From: Lachnospiraceae bacterium UBA3826
GTDB lineage: Bacteria; Bacillota; Clostridia; Lachnospirales; Lachnospiraceae
Length of the DNA: 16,890 bases
Direction of reading: 5' to 3'
Assembly (NCBI GenBank): GCA_002393095.1
Contig: DGII01000002.1
Location: 1-16,890, forward strand
In this document: in pieces, positions 7,131 through 14,718 of the stretch
Layout: every line of letters begins with the position of its first letter
Numbering within the stretch: position 1 is the stretch's first letter
The notes under the pieces: generated by a model
What the model was told of the DNA's origin: nothing
The model's input: the letters and a program-made list of their open reading frames with translations, nothing else
The model's database searches: none
Program-made: the position numbers and the translations under genes

Positions 7131-8204
7131 TTAGCCTTCATTCATCTTAAGCAGCTTGGCTGCCTGATCGGCCGCAATACAAGCATCCAGTATCTCCTGA
7201 AGGTCTCCGTTCATGATCTTGTCTAGCTTATATAACGTAAGACCTATCCTGTGATCCGTCACCCTTCCCTGTGGGAAATTATAAGTACGAATCTTCTCCG
7301 AGCGGTCTCCCGTACCTATCTGCGAACGTCTGGCCTCGGCTTCGGCATCATGGGCATTCTGCATTGCAAGATCGTATAATTTGGTTCTTAGCAATGCATA
7401 CGCCTTGGCCTTATTCTGTATCTGACTCTTCTCAGTCTGAGAATAAATGACTATTCCCGTAGGTATATGTGTCAATCTCACGGCGGAGTCCGTAGTGTTG
7501 ACACACTGGCCTCCCGCTCCGGATGCACGCATGACATCTATCTTGATATCCTTCTCATCTATCACCACATCAACCTCTTCTGCCTCAGGCATAACCGCCA
7601 CGGTTATGGTTGATGTATGTATACGGCCTCCCGACTCAGTCTCCGGCACACGCTGAACCCTATGTACGCCGCTTTCGTACTTCATGACGGAATATGCGCC
7701 CTGTCCGCTTAACATGAAGGTCACGCTTTTCATACCGCCTATACCGATCTCTTCCATCTCAAGCGTCTCTACCTTCCAACGTCTGCTCTCAGCATAATGT
7801 ACATACATACGGTAGATCTCCGCAGCGAAGAGGGCCGCTTCATCGCCTCCGGCACCTGCCCTTATCTCCACGATAACATTCTTATCATCATTGGGGTCCT
7901 TCGGAAGCAGCAGTATCTTAAGCCTTTTCTCAAGCTTCTCAACCCCCTCCTTGGCCTGTGCCAGTTCATCCTTAAGCATCTGACGCATCTCCTCATCGGA
8001 TTCTCCGTCAAGGAGGCTTAAGGAATCCTCTATAGTCTCATTACACTTCTTATATTCTCTGTATGCCTCTACTATCGGCGTAAGATCCGCCTGCTCCTTC
8101 ATAAGCGAGGTGAATCTCTTCTGATCATCCGTGACCCCCGGTTCACTTAGCTCATTCATGATCTCTTCATATCGTCTGAGCAGATCTTCAAGTTTATCAA
8201 ACAT
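7131..8204 (-). CDS. prfA: Peptide chain release factor 1
   Basis: RF1 recognises UAA and UAG in the ribosomal A site and triggers peptidyl-tRNA hydrolysis. From the chosen start the protein has 357 residues, the usual length. The stop-codon reading tripeptide is PET within RVPETESGGRIHTS (PxT class, which distinguishes RF1 from the SPF of RF2). The catalytic GGQ is in SGAGGQCVNTTDSAVRLTH (Gln233), followed by the conserved QTEKSQIQNK and SEKIRTYNFPQGRVTDHR. An ATG at 8219 would add five residues (MEKIA), but the ATG at 8204 follows GGAGAAG at good distance and begins MFDKLEDLL as in the family. It starts 2 bp after the prmC stop, consistent with translational coupling to its own methyltransferase. 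Confidence 0.97.
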   Translation of the reverse strand: MFDKLEDLLRRYEEIMNELSEPGVTDDQKRFTSLMKEQADLTPIVEAYREYKKCNETIEDSLSLLDGESDEEMRQMLKDELAQAKEGVEKLEKRLKILLLPKDPNDDKNVIVEIRAGAGGDEAALFAAEIYRMYVHYAESRRWKVETLEMEEIGIGGMKSVTFMLSGQGAYSVMKYESGVHRVQRVPETESGGRIHTSTITVAVMPEAEEVDVVIDEKDIKIDVMRASGAGGQCVNTTDSAVRLTHIPTGIVIYSQTEKSQIQNKAKAYALLRTKLYDLAMQNAHDAEAEARRSQIGTGDRSEKIRTYNFPQGRVTDHRIGLTLYKLDKIMNGDLQEILDACIAADQAAKLLKMNEG

Positions 8205-8206
8205 AG

Positions 8207-9088
8207 CTATCTTCTCCATTCTCCGCAGATGACCCTGTCGTTACCGCCAAGATCCTTGTATATCTCTATGTCAGCAAATCCCCTTTTCTCCATAATAAGG
8301 TTCACTGCAGCCCCCTGGTCATATCCTATCTCCATATAGAGTCTGCCACCTCTGACAAGATGATCCGGTGCTTCCTCCACGATCCTTCTATAGAACTTAA
8401 GCCCATCATCATCACCGTCAAGAGCGATCACAGGTTCATAATCCCTTACCTCCCTCATGAGTGTAGGGATCACTCCGGTAGGTATATAGGGAGGATTGCT
8501 CACAATTAAATCATACTTTAATTTTATATCATTGTTTGCTTCCCCGGCTTTAGCAAGGGCATCAAAAAGGTCTCCTTCGCAGAAGCCGGCATTCACATTA
8601 TGCTTTTTTGCATTCGTTGCCGCAACCTTAAGAGCCTTATCCGATATGTCGATACCGGTACCTCTGCAATCATGCATATAATGCAGAAGGCTTATAAGTA
8701 TGCAGCCGCTTCCGGTACATACATCAAGGATATCGATCCCCGACAGCCCAAGCCTTAAGACCTCCTCAACCAGTATCTCCGTATCGTATCTGGGGATAAG
8801 CACATCCGGACTGACCGTGAATTCAAGCCCCATGAATTCCTGCTTTCCGGTGATATACTGTACCGGAACATGCTCCGTTCTTCTCTTTAACGCTTCCCTG
8901 TATGCGGATACTCTGTCTTGTCGAACCTCTTCCTCCTGATGAATGCACAGGTCATTATAGGTAACACCTGCTATGTATTCCAGCAAAAGCCTTGCGTCAC
9001 TTTTCGCCTCGTCAATACCTGCCTTGGTGAGTATCTCTACTCCCTCGTCATAACACTGCTTTTTAGTCAATACGGCCGAATCTGTCAT
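8207..9088 (-). CDS. prmC: Release factor glutamine methyltransferase
   Basis: PrmC transfers a methyl group from SAM to the glutamine of the GGQ motif of class 1 release factors, raising termination efficiency. The 293-residue protein shows the N-terminal helical substrate domain (about 1-80), the linker VLIPRYDTE, the SAM loop ILDVCTGSGCI (120-130), GIDISDKAL, and the catalytic NPPY (198-201) of N5-glutamine methyltransferases. I start at the ATG at 9088, which lies 4 bp after the DUF1385 stop and begins MTDSAVLTKKQ. An upstream extension to 9193 is in frame, but its residues (MRRWWLWPLS) are the DUF1385 gene read in another frame. No strong ribosome site is present, which suggests coupling to the upstream gene. 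The ATGs at 9100-9106 are weaker alternatives. Its substrate gene prfA follows. Confidence 0.95.
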   Translation of the reverse strand: MTDSAVLTKKQCYDEGVEILTKAGIDEAKSDARLLLEYIAGVTYNDLCIHQEEEVRQDRVSAYREALKRRTEHVPVQYITGKQEFMGLEFTVSPDVLIPRYDTEILVEEVLRLGLSGIDILDVCTGSGCILISLLHYMHDCRGTGIDISDKALKVAATNAKKHNVNAGFCEGDLFDALAKAGEANNDIKLKYDLIVSNPPYIPTGVIPTLMREVRDYEPVIALDGDDDGLKFYRRIVEEAPDHLVRGGRLYMEIGYDQGAAVNLIMEKRGFADIEIYKDLGGNDRVICGEWRR

Positions 9089-9092
9089 GATA

Positions 9093-10043
9093 TCACAATT
9101 CATCATCCTCATATTCGAAGTTCTCTTTAAGGAAGGCTCTCCAATCGAATACTGCTTCCACAGACTTAATGGCCACAGCCACCATCTCCTCATCAGGCTC
9201 CTTGGTGGTCAGCCTTTGAAGCAGAAGTCCGGGTGCCGATATGAACCTTGTAAGCACATTATCCTTCTTACCCGCAAGACGGATAAGCTCATAGGATATC
9301 CCTGCTATAACAGGTATCAGTAATATCCTTATCACTACCTTCAGGATCGGATTCTTAACGGTAATGAACATGAATAATATTATACTGACAAGCATTACGA
9401 AAAGCAGGAAGCTTGTTCCGCATCTTCTGTGATATCTCGATGATCTTAAGACATTGTGAACATTGAGATTATGGCCTCTTTCGATACAGTTGATGCACTT
9501 GTGCTCGGCTCCGTGGTACTGATAGAGCCTCTTGATATCCTTCATGGCCGTGATCGCCACGATATATATAAGGAAGATCAACAGTCTGATAAGTCCTTCG
9601 AAGATCGCTAAAAGCGAAGCATTCCTTACATACCTTTCAAGCAGTGTTGAGAGATAATAAGGCAATACCATGAATATGCCTATGGCAAGGACAAAAGAGA
9701 TGAGTATGGTGAGCACGGAAAAGGTCTTCCTTGATTTGTCACCAAGCATCTTATCCGCTGCAGTATCCGCCGCATCCTTGTCTTCATAGAATGAGGCCGA
9801 ATAGTCCAGGGTTCTCATGCCAAGTATAAGCGAATCAATGAAATTGAACACTCCCCTTATGAATGGAACCTTGGTGATCCTGCTGCCATGAAGTATGCCG
9901 TGATATTCCTCGGTATCGATCTCTATCTCTCCGTCCGGCTTCCTGACAGCCACGGCATATAACTCCTTATTCTTCATCATAACGCCCTCAAGTACTGCCT
10001 GTCCGCCTATACCTGAGTAGCATACCTTCTTCTTTCTTGCCAT
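9093..10043 (-). CDS. DUF1385 membrane protein (YqhQ-like)
   Basis: This 316-residue integral membrane protein belongs to a widespread Gram-positive family of unknown function. It begins with the family signature GIGGQAVLEGVMM (about 11-23) and has about four hydrophobic segments (roughly 109-131, 145-167, 209-228, 233-253). Between the second and third lies the conserved polar loop YQYHGAEHKCINCIERG (175-190) with two histidines and a CxxC pair, which could bind a metal. The C-terminal tail is acidic. The ATG follows AAAGGAG at ideal spacing. It is the first gene of the prmC-prfA-argC cluster, an arrangement I recall as common in Clostridia. This links it by position to translation, but gives no proof of function. 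Confidence 0.9.
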   Translation of the reverse strand: MARKKKVCYSGIGGQAVLEGVMMKNKELYAVAVRKPDGEIEIDTEEYHGILHGSRITKVPFIRGVFNFIDSLILGMRTLDYSASFYEDKDAADTAADKMLGDKSRKTFSVLTILISFVLAIGIFMVLPYYLSTLLERYVRNASLLAIFEGLIRLLIFLIYIVAITAMKDIKRLYQYHGAEHKCINCIERGHNLNVHNVLRSSRYHRRCGTSFLLFVMLVSIILFMFITVKNPILKVVIRILLIPVIAGISYELIRLAGKKDNVLTRFISAPGLLLQRLTTKEPDEEMVAVAIKSVEAVFDWRAFLKENFEYEDDEL

Positions 10044-10052
10044 GAATTCTCC

Positions 10053-10080
10053 TTTATATCATATGTGTCCAATATATCAA
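10053..10080 (-). promoter_or_regulatory. Possible promoter of the DUF1385-prmC-prfA-argC unit
   Basis: TTGATA (10075-10080) and TATAAA (10053-10058) are separated by 16 bp on the minus strand, just after the rpmE terminator. The start would be near 10046, leaving only about 3 nt before the ATG and not transcribing the Shine-Dalgarno sequence. Either this is fortuitous or a longer transcript from rpmE also feeds the cluster. Confidence 0.3.
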
Positions 10081-10121
10081 GAGATAAAATATAAGGTTGA
10101 GATCCTCCCGACCTCAACCTT
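10081..10121 (-). terminator. Intrinsic terminator downstream of rpmE
   Basis: Arms of 12 nt (10110-10121 and 10093-10104) pair completely in the minus-strand RNA, including one G-U pair, around a 5-nt loop. The tail AUAUUUUAU is U-rich. On the plus strand the same position would be an A-C mismatch and the tail is not T-rich, so the element acts on minus-strand transcripts. It partly separates rpmE from the DUF1385 cluster. Confidence 0.7.
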
Positions 10122-10147
10122 AATATACTACGCAACAAAATCAAGCA

Positions 10148-10351
10148 CTAAGCATTAACGCCATACTTCCTATTGAACTTATCAATACGTCCGTCGGCTC
10201 TGGCAGACTTCTGCTGGCCTGTATAGAACGAATGGCACTTACTGCATACTTCCACATGTATCTCAGGCTTGGTAGAGCCTGTTACAAAAGTGTTACCACA
10301 GTTACAGGTAACTGTTGCCTGATAGTACTCAGGATGAATTCCTTCTCTCAT
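10148..10351 (-). CDS. rpmE: 50S ribosomal protein L31, zinc-binding form
   Basis: This 67-residue protein is the normal length for bacterial L31, a large-subunit protein at the subunit bridge. It starts MREGIHPEYYQATVTC and has four zinc-ligand cysteines, Cys16, Cys18, Cys36 and Cys39 (CNC...CSKC). It is therefore the zinc-containing form rather than the zinc-free replacement made under zinc starvation. FYTGQQK and the C-terminal GRIDKFNRKYG are typical. The ATG follows AGAGAGGTG. It lies after rho, the order found in many Firmicutes, but has its own promoter and terminator and so is probably also transcribed alone. The leader of about 65 nt may carry autoregulatory structure. Confidence 0.97.
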   Translation of the reverse strand: MREGIHPEYYQATVTCNCGNTFVTGSTKPEIHVEVCSKCHSFYTGQQKSARADGRIDKFNRKYGVNA

Positions 10352-10378
10352 GTCTTCACCTCTCTATAATAAAAGTAT

Positions 10379-10414
10379 TGTTCTCATCCGCTACCGTCCG
10401 TTTTTAACCGAACA
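10379..10414 (-). promoter_or_regulatory. Possible structured 5' leader of rpmE
   Basis: In the predicted leader, UGUUC (10410-10414) can pair with GAACA (10379-10383) to close a long loop. The overlapping GUUCG can instead form a small hairpin with the nearby CGGAC (one G-U pair). The two pairings exclude each other. L31 leaders that bind L31 protein are known in several phyla, but I cannot confirm that this one matches any known model. Confidence 0.25.
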
Positions 10415-10422
10415 GCTATATG

Positions 10423-10451
10423 ATTGTAGCACAGTTGCACCTCTTAGGCAA
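10423..10451 (-). promoter_or_regulatory. Promoter of rpmE
   Basis: TTGCCT (10446-10451) and TACAAT (10423-10428) are 17 bp apart on the minus strand, and the -10 is extended by TGC. The predicted start near 10416 gives a leader of about 65 nt. It lies in the gap after the rho stop, where no intrinsic terminator for rho is visible. Confidence 0.65.
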
Positions 10452-10489
10452 TACCAAAATGTCAAAATACTTTCTTTTTTTTATAAAGA

Positions 10490-11962
10490 TCAGAATATCT
10501 TCATCTTCTTCATCATCTGGGTGAATTCCAGATTGTTCCTGGTACGCGCAAAAAGGTCGATGACCTTATCAGCCGCCTCTTCCGCCTTCATACCGTTAAA
10601 GGCGCGTCTCATGGTGGCTACGGCCTCCTGCTCATCCGGTGTAAGCAGCAGATCGTCTCTTCTCGTACCGGACTTAAGGATATCTATGGCAGGGAATACT
10701 CTTCTCTCGGAAAGTTTCCTGTCAAGCACCATCTCCATGTTACCGGTACCCTTGAATTCCTCGTATACCACATCGTCCATCTTACTTCCGGTCTCAACCA
10801 GTGCCGTCGCGAGTATCGTCAGGCTTCCGCCCTCCCTTATATTACGGGCCGCACCGAAGAACTTCTTGGGCATATGAAGCGCTGCCGGATCAAGACCTCC
10901 GGAAAGCGTACGTCCTGATGGCGGAACGGTAAGGTTATAGGCTCTGGTAAGCCTTGTGATACTGTCTATTAATATCATCACGTCCTTACCATGCTCTACA
11001 AGCCTTCTGGCTCTCTCAATCACCATCTCCGATACTCTCTTATGATGCTCCGGAAGCTCATCAAAGGTCGAATATATAACCTCTACGTTGGGTCCCTCTA
11101 TGGCTTCTCTTATATCCGTAACCTCCTCAGGTCTCTCATCAATGAGCAGTACGATAAGGTGTATCTCCGGATTATTGGCCTTAACAGACTTGGCCACCTC
11201 TTTAAGCAAGGTCGTCTTACCTGCCTTGGGAGGCGACACGATCATACCTCTCTGCCCCTTACCCACAGGACTCATGATATCCATTATCCTCATGGCTACA
11301 GAACCGCCGGGATGCTCAAGCTTAAGCTTCTCATCCGGGAAGATAGGTGTCATATCCTCAAAATTAGGCCGCCTTAATATCTCCTCAGGAGTGCAGTCAT
11401 TGATGGTCTTAACAAAAAGCAGTGCCGAGAACTTCTCATTCTGGCTCTTGATACGTGTATTACCGGTCACTATATCACCGGTCTTAAGTCTGAAACGCTT
11501 GATCTGACTTGGCGCAACATATACATCATTCTCACCCGGCAGATAATTGGCAGATCTTATGAAGCCGAAGCCGTCAGGCATAACCTCAAGTATACCCGAT
11601 ACCTGAATTCCGCTGTCAAGCTCCTTAAGGCTGTCATCCTTATTCTCCTGCTGCTCTGCAGGTGAATCCTGATCCGCGCTACGGGATGTCTTGGCAGAAG
11701 CAGGCTTGTCCTTGGCATCCGTCTTAACGTCACTCCCCGGCTTAGACTCTGCCTTGGCCTTGGACTCTGTCTTGGCAGGAGCCGTGCCTATCTCATCGGC
11801 ATTCTTACTGCCGCCGCTTTCCTTGCTTTCCTTCTTGTCAAGCTCCAGCATGGCATCTATCAGATCCGCCTTGGACATCTTAGAGGTCCCCTTGATACCT
11901 CTTTGCTTTGCGATAGCCTTAAGGTCTGCTATCGCCAGTGATTCATACCTTTCCCTTGTCAT
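10490..11962 (-). CDS. rho: Transcription termination factor Rho with disordered linker
   Basis: Rho is a hexameric RNA helicase that ends transcription of untranslated RNA. The 490-residue protein has an N-terminal helical Rho_N domain (about 1-43, ESLAIADLKAIAKQRGI), then a linker of about 70 residues that is almost all K, E, D, A, S, T, P, Q and N (about 44-113). The cold-shock-like RNA domain follows (DGFGFIRSANYLPGENDVYV), then the ATPase with Walker A SPPKAGKTTLL (243-253), LLIDERPEEVTD, Walker B VMILIDSITRL, the Q-loop/R-loop region around PKKFFGAARNIREGG, and SERRVFPAIDI. E. coli Rho has 419 residues; most of the extra length is the linker. A TTG one codon upstream (11965) is possible, but the ATG at 11962 has better spacing from AGAGAGG. 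Confidence 0.97.
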   Translation of the reverse strand: MTRERYESLAIADLKAIAKQRGIKGTSKMSKADLIDAMLELDKKESKESGGSKNADEIGTAPAKTESKAKAESKPGSDVKTDAKDKPASAKTSRSADQDSPAEQQENKDDSLKELDSGIQVSGILEVMPDGFGFIRSANYLPGENDVYVAPSQIKRFRLKTGDIVTGNTRIKSQNEKFSALLFVKTINDCTPEEILRRPNFEDMTPIFPDEKLKLEHPGGSVAMRIMDIMSPVGKGQRGMIVSPPKAGKTTLLKEVAKSVKANNPEIHLIVLLIDERPEEVTDIREAIEGPNVEVIYSTFDELPEHHKRVSEMVIERARRLVEHGKDVMILIDSITRLTRAYNLTVPPSGRTLSGGLDPAALHMPKKFFGAARNIREGGSLTILATALVETGSKMDDVVYEEFKGTGNMEMVLDRKLSERRVFPAIDILKSGTRRDDLLLTPDEQEAVATMRRAFNGMKAEEAADKVIDLFARTRNNLEFTQMMKKMKIF

Positions 11963-12036
11963 CAAATACCTCTCTTAATTCATAATACAAAAAACATGCC
12001 TGTCTGACGTAAATTCTATCTTAAACAATTCAATGC

Positions 12037-12060
12037 TGAAAAAAGTATCGATACGATACT
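12037..12060 (-). terminator. Hairpin plus T-run upstream of rho (terminator or attenuator)
   Basis: On the minus strand AGTATCG (12054-12060 complement) and CGATACT (12044-12050 complement) form a perfect 7-bp stem with a 3-nt loop, followed at once by a T-run of six. It lies about 75 bp before the rho ATG and about 110 bp after the malic enzyme stop. It could end malic enzyme transcription, or act as an attenuator if the TATAAT at 12089-12094 is the rho promoter. Confidence 0.55.
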
Positions 12061-12088
12061 CCAAGAACCGAATTACTTCTTATTGTCT

Positions 12089-12094
12089 ATTATA
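12089..12094 (-). promoter_or_regulatory. Possible -10 element of a rho promoter
   Basis: A perfect TATAAT reads on the minus strand between the two hairpins upstream of rho. No convincing -35 is present at 16-18 bp, because that stretch is the T-rich arm of the upstream hairpin. A start here (near 12082) would place the hairpin and T-run at 12037-12060 inside the rho leader. Confidence 0.35.
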
Positions 12095-12098
12095 CATG

Positions 12099-12133
12099 AA
12101 ATCCCAAAAAAGGAAAGACCTTTTTCGGGATTT
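12099..12133 (-). terminator. Long hairpin after the malic enzyme gene
   Basis: Two 15-nt arms (12119-12133 and 12099-12113) pair fully in minus-strand RNA, with one G-U pair, around a 5-nt loop; the plus strand would have an A-C mismatch. It begins 37 bp after the malic enzyme stop. It lacks a T-run of its own, so it may be an mRNA 3'-end stabiliser or act together with the second hairpin downstream. Confidence 0.5.
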
Positions 12134-12169
12134 ATACGCTGATATATAACCTTGGTCATTAAAAGACAG

Positions 12170-13321
12170 TTATTTTATAAGTGCCTTGACAGCCTCGGCA
12201 ACCTTATCGGCAACTCTCGGATCGAATGCCTCCGGCATGATCATATCCTCACACAGCTCATCATCCGACACAAGGGAGGCTATGGCCTTGGCAGCCGCAA
12301 GCTTCATCTCCTCCGTGATCTGCTTAGCCCTTCCTTCCAAGGCGCCCTTGAATATTCCGGGGAAAGCCACCACATTATTGATCTGATTGGGGAAATCACT
12401 TCTGCCGGTTCCGACAATGCGGGCTCCGGCAGCCTTGGCAACATCCGGCATTATCTCAGGTACGGGATTGCTCATGGCAAAAATTATGGGATCTGCTGCC
12501 ATTGACTTAACCATCTCGGCTGTCATGGTGTTCGGTGCGGACACCCCGACGAATATATCGGCATTCTTAATAACATCAGCCAGCGAGCCCTTCTCATCAT
12601 CGGGATTGGTAAGTGTAAGCATCTCCTTCTTGGAGGAATTAAGATCCGTCCTGTCGGATGCTATGGCGCCTGTCCTGTCAACCATTATGATGTTCTTAAA
12701 TCCATAGCTTAACAGAAGCTTGGTAATGGCCACTCCCGCGCTTCCGGCACCATTGACCACTATCTTACAGCTCTCTATGGGCTTTTTAACTATCTTAAGG
12801 GCGTTGATTGTGGCTGCAAGCACAACTATCGCCGTACCGTGCTGATCATCATGGAATACCGGAATATCAAGTGTAGCCTTAAGTCTCTCTTCTATCTCGA
12901 AGCATCTGGGCGCCGAGATATCTTCAAGGTTGATGCCTCCAAAGCCCGGTGCTAAATATGTGACGGCCTTGATTATCTCTTCGGTGTCCTGTGTATCAAG
13001 ACATATAGGCACTGCATTGACTCCGCCGAATTCCTTGAAAAGCACCGCCTTACCCTCCATGACCGGCATTGCTGCCTTGGCGCCTATATTGCCAAGACCA
13101 AGTACCGCACTTCCGTCGGATACCACCGCAATGGTATTGGCCTTCATCGTATACTTATAGACAAGCTCCTCGTCGGCAGCTATGGCCTTACAGGGCTCAG
13201 CCACTCCCGGAGTATAGGCTATTGCCAGATCCTCTCTTGTCTTAACCTTGCTCTTGGCTACGGTCTCGATCTTACCGTTCCATTCTTCGTGCATCTGCAT
13301 CGCTTTTTCTGCTGTTGTCAT
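12170..13321 (-). CDS. Malic enzyme, NAD(P)-dependent, short bacterial form
   Basis: The enzyme oxidatively decarboxylates malate to pyruvate and CO2 with reduction of NAD(P). The 383-residue protein carries the catalytic tyrosine in IAYTPGVAEPC (Tyr36) and the catalytic lysine region EGKAVLFKEFGG (90-100). Metal ligands are in NLEDISAPRCFEIE and FHDDQHGT (157-163). The dinucleotide fold is VVNGAGSAGVAI (188-199). An aspartate at the end of the second strand (MVDRTGAI, Asp215) favours NAD, but cofactor choice is not certain. FAMSNPVPEI is also typical. No phosphotransacetylase-like C-terminal domain is attached, unlike the long MaeB form. A GGA-containing weak ribosome site precedes the ATG. 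It lies 63 bp after rarA without a clear terminator, so read-through from rarA is possible. Confidence 0.95.
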   Translation of the reverse strand: MTTAEKAMQMHEEWNGKIETVAKSKVKTREDLAIAYTPGVAEPCKAIAADEELVYKYTMKANTIAVVSDGSAVLGLGNIGAKAAMPVMEGKAVLFKEFGGVNAVPICLDTQDTEEIIKAVTYLAPGFGGINLEDISAPRCFEIEERLKATLDIPVFHDDQHGTAIVVLAATINALKIVKKPIESCKIVVNGAGSAGVAITKLLLSYGFKNIIMVDRTGAIASDRTDLNSSKKEMLTLTNPDDEKGSLADVIKNADIFVGVSAPNTMTAEMVKSMAADPIIFAMSNPVPEIMPDVAKAAGARIVGTGRSDFPNQINNVVAFPGIFKGALEGRAKQITEEMKLAAAKAIASLVSDDELCEDMIMPEAFDPRVADKVAEAVKALIK

Positions 13322-13384
13322 TATTTTTCCATTCCTTTTCTTTATTATTAATGCGTCTTCGCCGCATTGATGATCATGTAACGT

Positions 13385-14710
13385 CTATTCTTCAGCCTCG
13401 GATCTTATCCGCTTCATATGCTCCTTAATCTTCTTCTCATATCCGTTATCGGAGGGCTTATAGAATTCCTTGCCGGACAGCTCATATGGAAGGTATTGCT
13501 GCTTCACATAGTGATTCTTATAATCATGAGCATATTTATATCCTATGCCGTGTCCAAGCTTGGCCGCTCCCTTATAGTGCGAATCCTGCAAGTGCGCAGG
13601 GACAGGAAGCGAACCCGTCTCCTTAACCGTATTCATAGCCTCGTATATTCCGCAGGACGCATTGGACTTGGGTGCTGTCGCTATGTATGTGGCAGCCTGC
13701 GCAAGTATCAACTGACTCTCCGGCATTCCCACTCTCTCTACTGCCTGTGCAGCGGCAACAGCTACCTGCAGAGCATTAGGATCTGCATTACCCACATCCT
13801 CGGATGCGCATATCATGATTCGCCTTGCAATGAACTTCACATCCTCACCGGCATACAGCATCTTGGCAAGGTAATACATCACAGCATCGGGGTCTGAGCC
13901 CCTCATGCTCTTGATAAATGCGGATATGGTATCGTAATGGTTATCTCCCGTCTTATCAAAGCGAACCACCCTCTTCTGTATACAGTCCTCAATTATCGGA
14001 AGAGTTATGTGTATCCTGCCATCCTCGGACTTATCGGTAGTCAGTACCGCAAGCTCCACGGCGTTAAGGGCATGCCTTGCATCGCCTCCCGATATATCCG
14101 CCAATGCCTCCACCGCTTCATCGCTCATATCGGCATTATAGGCTCCAAGGCCTCTCTCGCTGTCTGTAAGCGCCCTGTGTATCAGTTCCTTGATATCATC
14201 TATATCAAGCGGCTTAAGCTCGAATATCATAGACCTTGATATCAAGGCCCCGTTGACCTCGAAGAAGGGGTTCTCCGTAGTGGCGCCGATCAAGATTATG
14301 GTGCCGTCCTCCACAAAGGGAAGGAGATAATCCTGCTGACCCTTATTGAACCGGTGTATCTCATCTATAAAAAGGATAGTCTTCTTACCGTACATCCCCG
14401 CAGTCTGCTTCGCAGCCTCGGTGACCTCCTCCATCTCCTTCTTGCCGGAGGTGGTAGCATTGATCTGCTTAAAATCACTGCTTGTCGTATTAGCTATGAC
14501 TCTTGCCAATGTCGTCTTGCCTGTTCCCGGCGGCCCGTAGAATATCAGACTGCTTAGCTTATCAGCTTTAATGGCACGGTATAAAAGCTTATCCTTGCCC
14601 ACTATATGCTGTTGTCCCACGACCTCATCAAGAGTCCGGGGTCTTAGCCTTGCGGCAAGTGGCGACTCCTTCTCTTTATTGGTCTCTCTCATATAATCGA
14701 ATAAGTCCAT
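13385..14710 (-). CDS. rarA: Replication-associated recombination protein A (RarA/MgsA AAA+ ATPase)
   Basis: RarA acts at stalled replication forks and is related to clamp-loader ATPases and eukaryotic WRNIP1. The 441-residue protein has AARLRPRTLDEVVGQQHIVG at the start, Walker A FYGPPGTGKTTLARV (57-71), Walker B ILFIDEIHRFNKGQQD (112-127), the sensor segment IGATTENPFFEVNGALISR (141-159), and the C-terminal tetramerisation region with MRGSDPDAVMYYLAKML and the family tail YPYELSGKEFY-like residues (LPYELSGKEFY). Length and motif order are normal. A consensus promoter lies directly upstream, and the predicted transcription start is within about one base of the ATG. No Shine-Dalgarno sequence lies at usable distance, so a leaderless or nearly leaderless mRNA is predicted. 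The malic enzyme gene follows. Confidence 0.96.
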   Translation of the reverse strand: MDLFDYMRETNKEKESPLAARLRPRTLDEVVGQQHIVGKDKLLYRAIKADKLSSLIFYGPPGTGKTTLARVIANTTSSDFKQINATTSGKKEMEEVTEAAKQTAGMYGKKTILFIDEIHRFNKGQQDYLLPFVEDGTIILIGATTENPFFEVNGALISRSMIFELKPLDIDDIKELIHRALTDSERGLGAYNADMSDEAVEALADISGGDARHALNAVELAVLTTDKSEDGRIHITLPIIEDCIQKRVVRFDKTGDNHYDTISAFIKSMRGSDPDAVMYYLAKMLYAGEDVKFIARRIMICASEDVGNADPNALQVAVAAAQAVERVGMPESQLILAQAATYIATAPKSNASCGIYEAMNTVKETGSLPVPAHLQDSHYKGAAKLGHGIGYKYAHDYKNHYVKQQYLPYELSGKEFYKPSDNGYEKKIKEHMKRIRSEAEE

Positions 14711-14718
14711 TGCTATGT

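Noticed and set aside
9089..9193. Longer prmC beginning MRRWWLWPLS at 9193
   Set aside because: The extra residues are the 3' end of the DUF1385 gene read in another frame; the family-like start is MTDSAVLTKKQ at 9088.
11620..11830. Prion-like domain in Rho
   Set aside because: The linker is charged and K/E/A/S-rich rather than N/Q-rich, so a prion-type claim is not supported; it is reported only as a disordered linker.
13322..13335. Three-codon mini-ORF (ATG GAA AAA TAA) overlapping the malic enzyme start
   Set aside because: The AAGGA before its ATG has no spacing, so initiation there is unlikely; chance overlap is the better explanation.
13340..13370. Possible terminator between rarA and the malic enzyme gene (AATGCG/CGCATT)
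   Set aside because: The stem is only 6 bp and is followed by AATAATAAAG, not a T-run.
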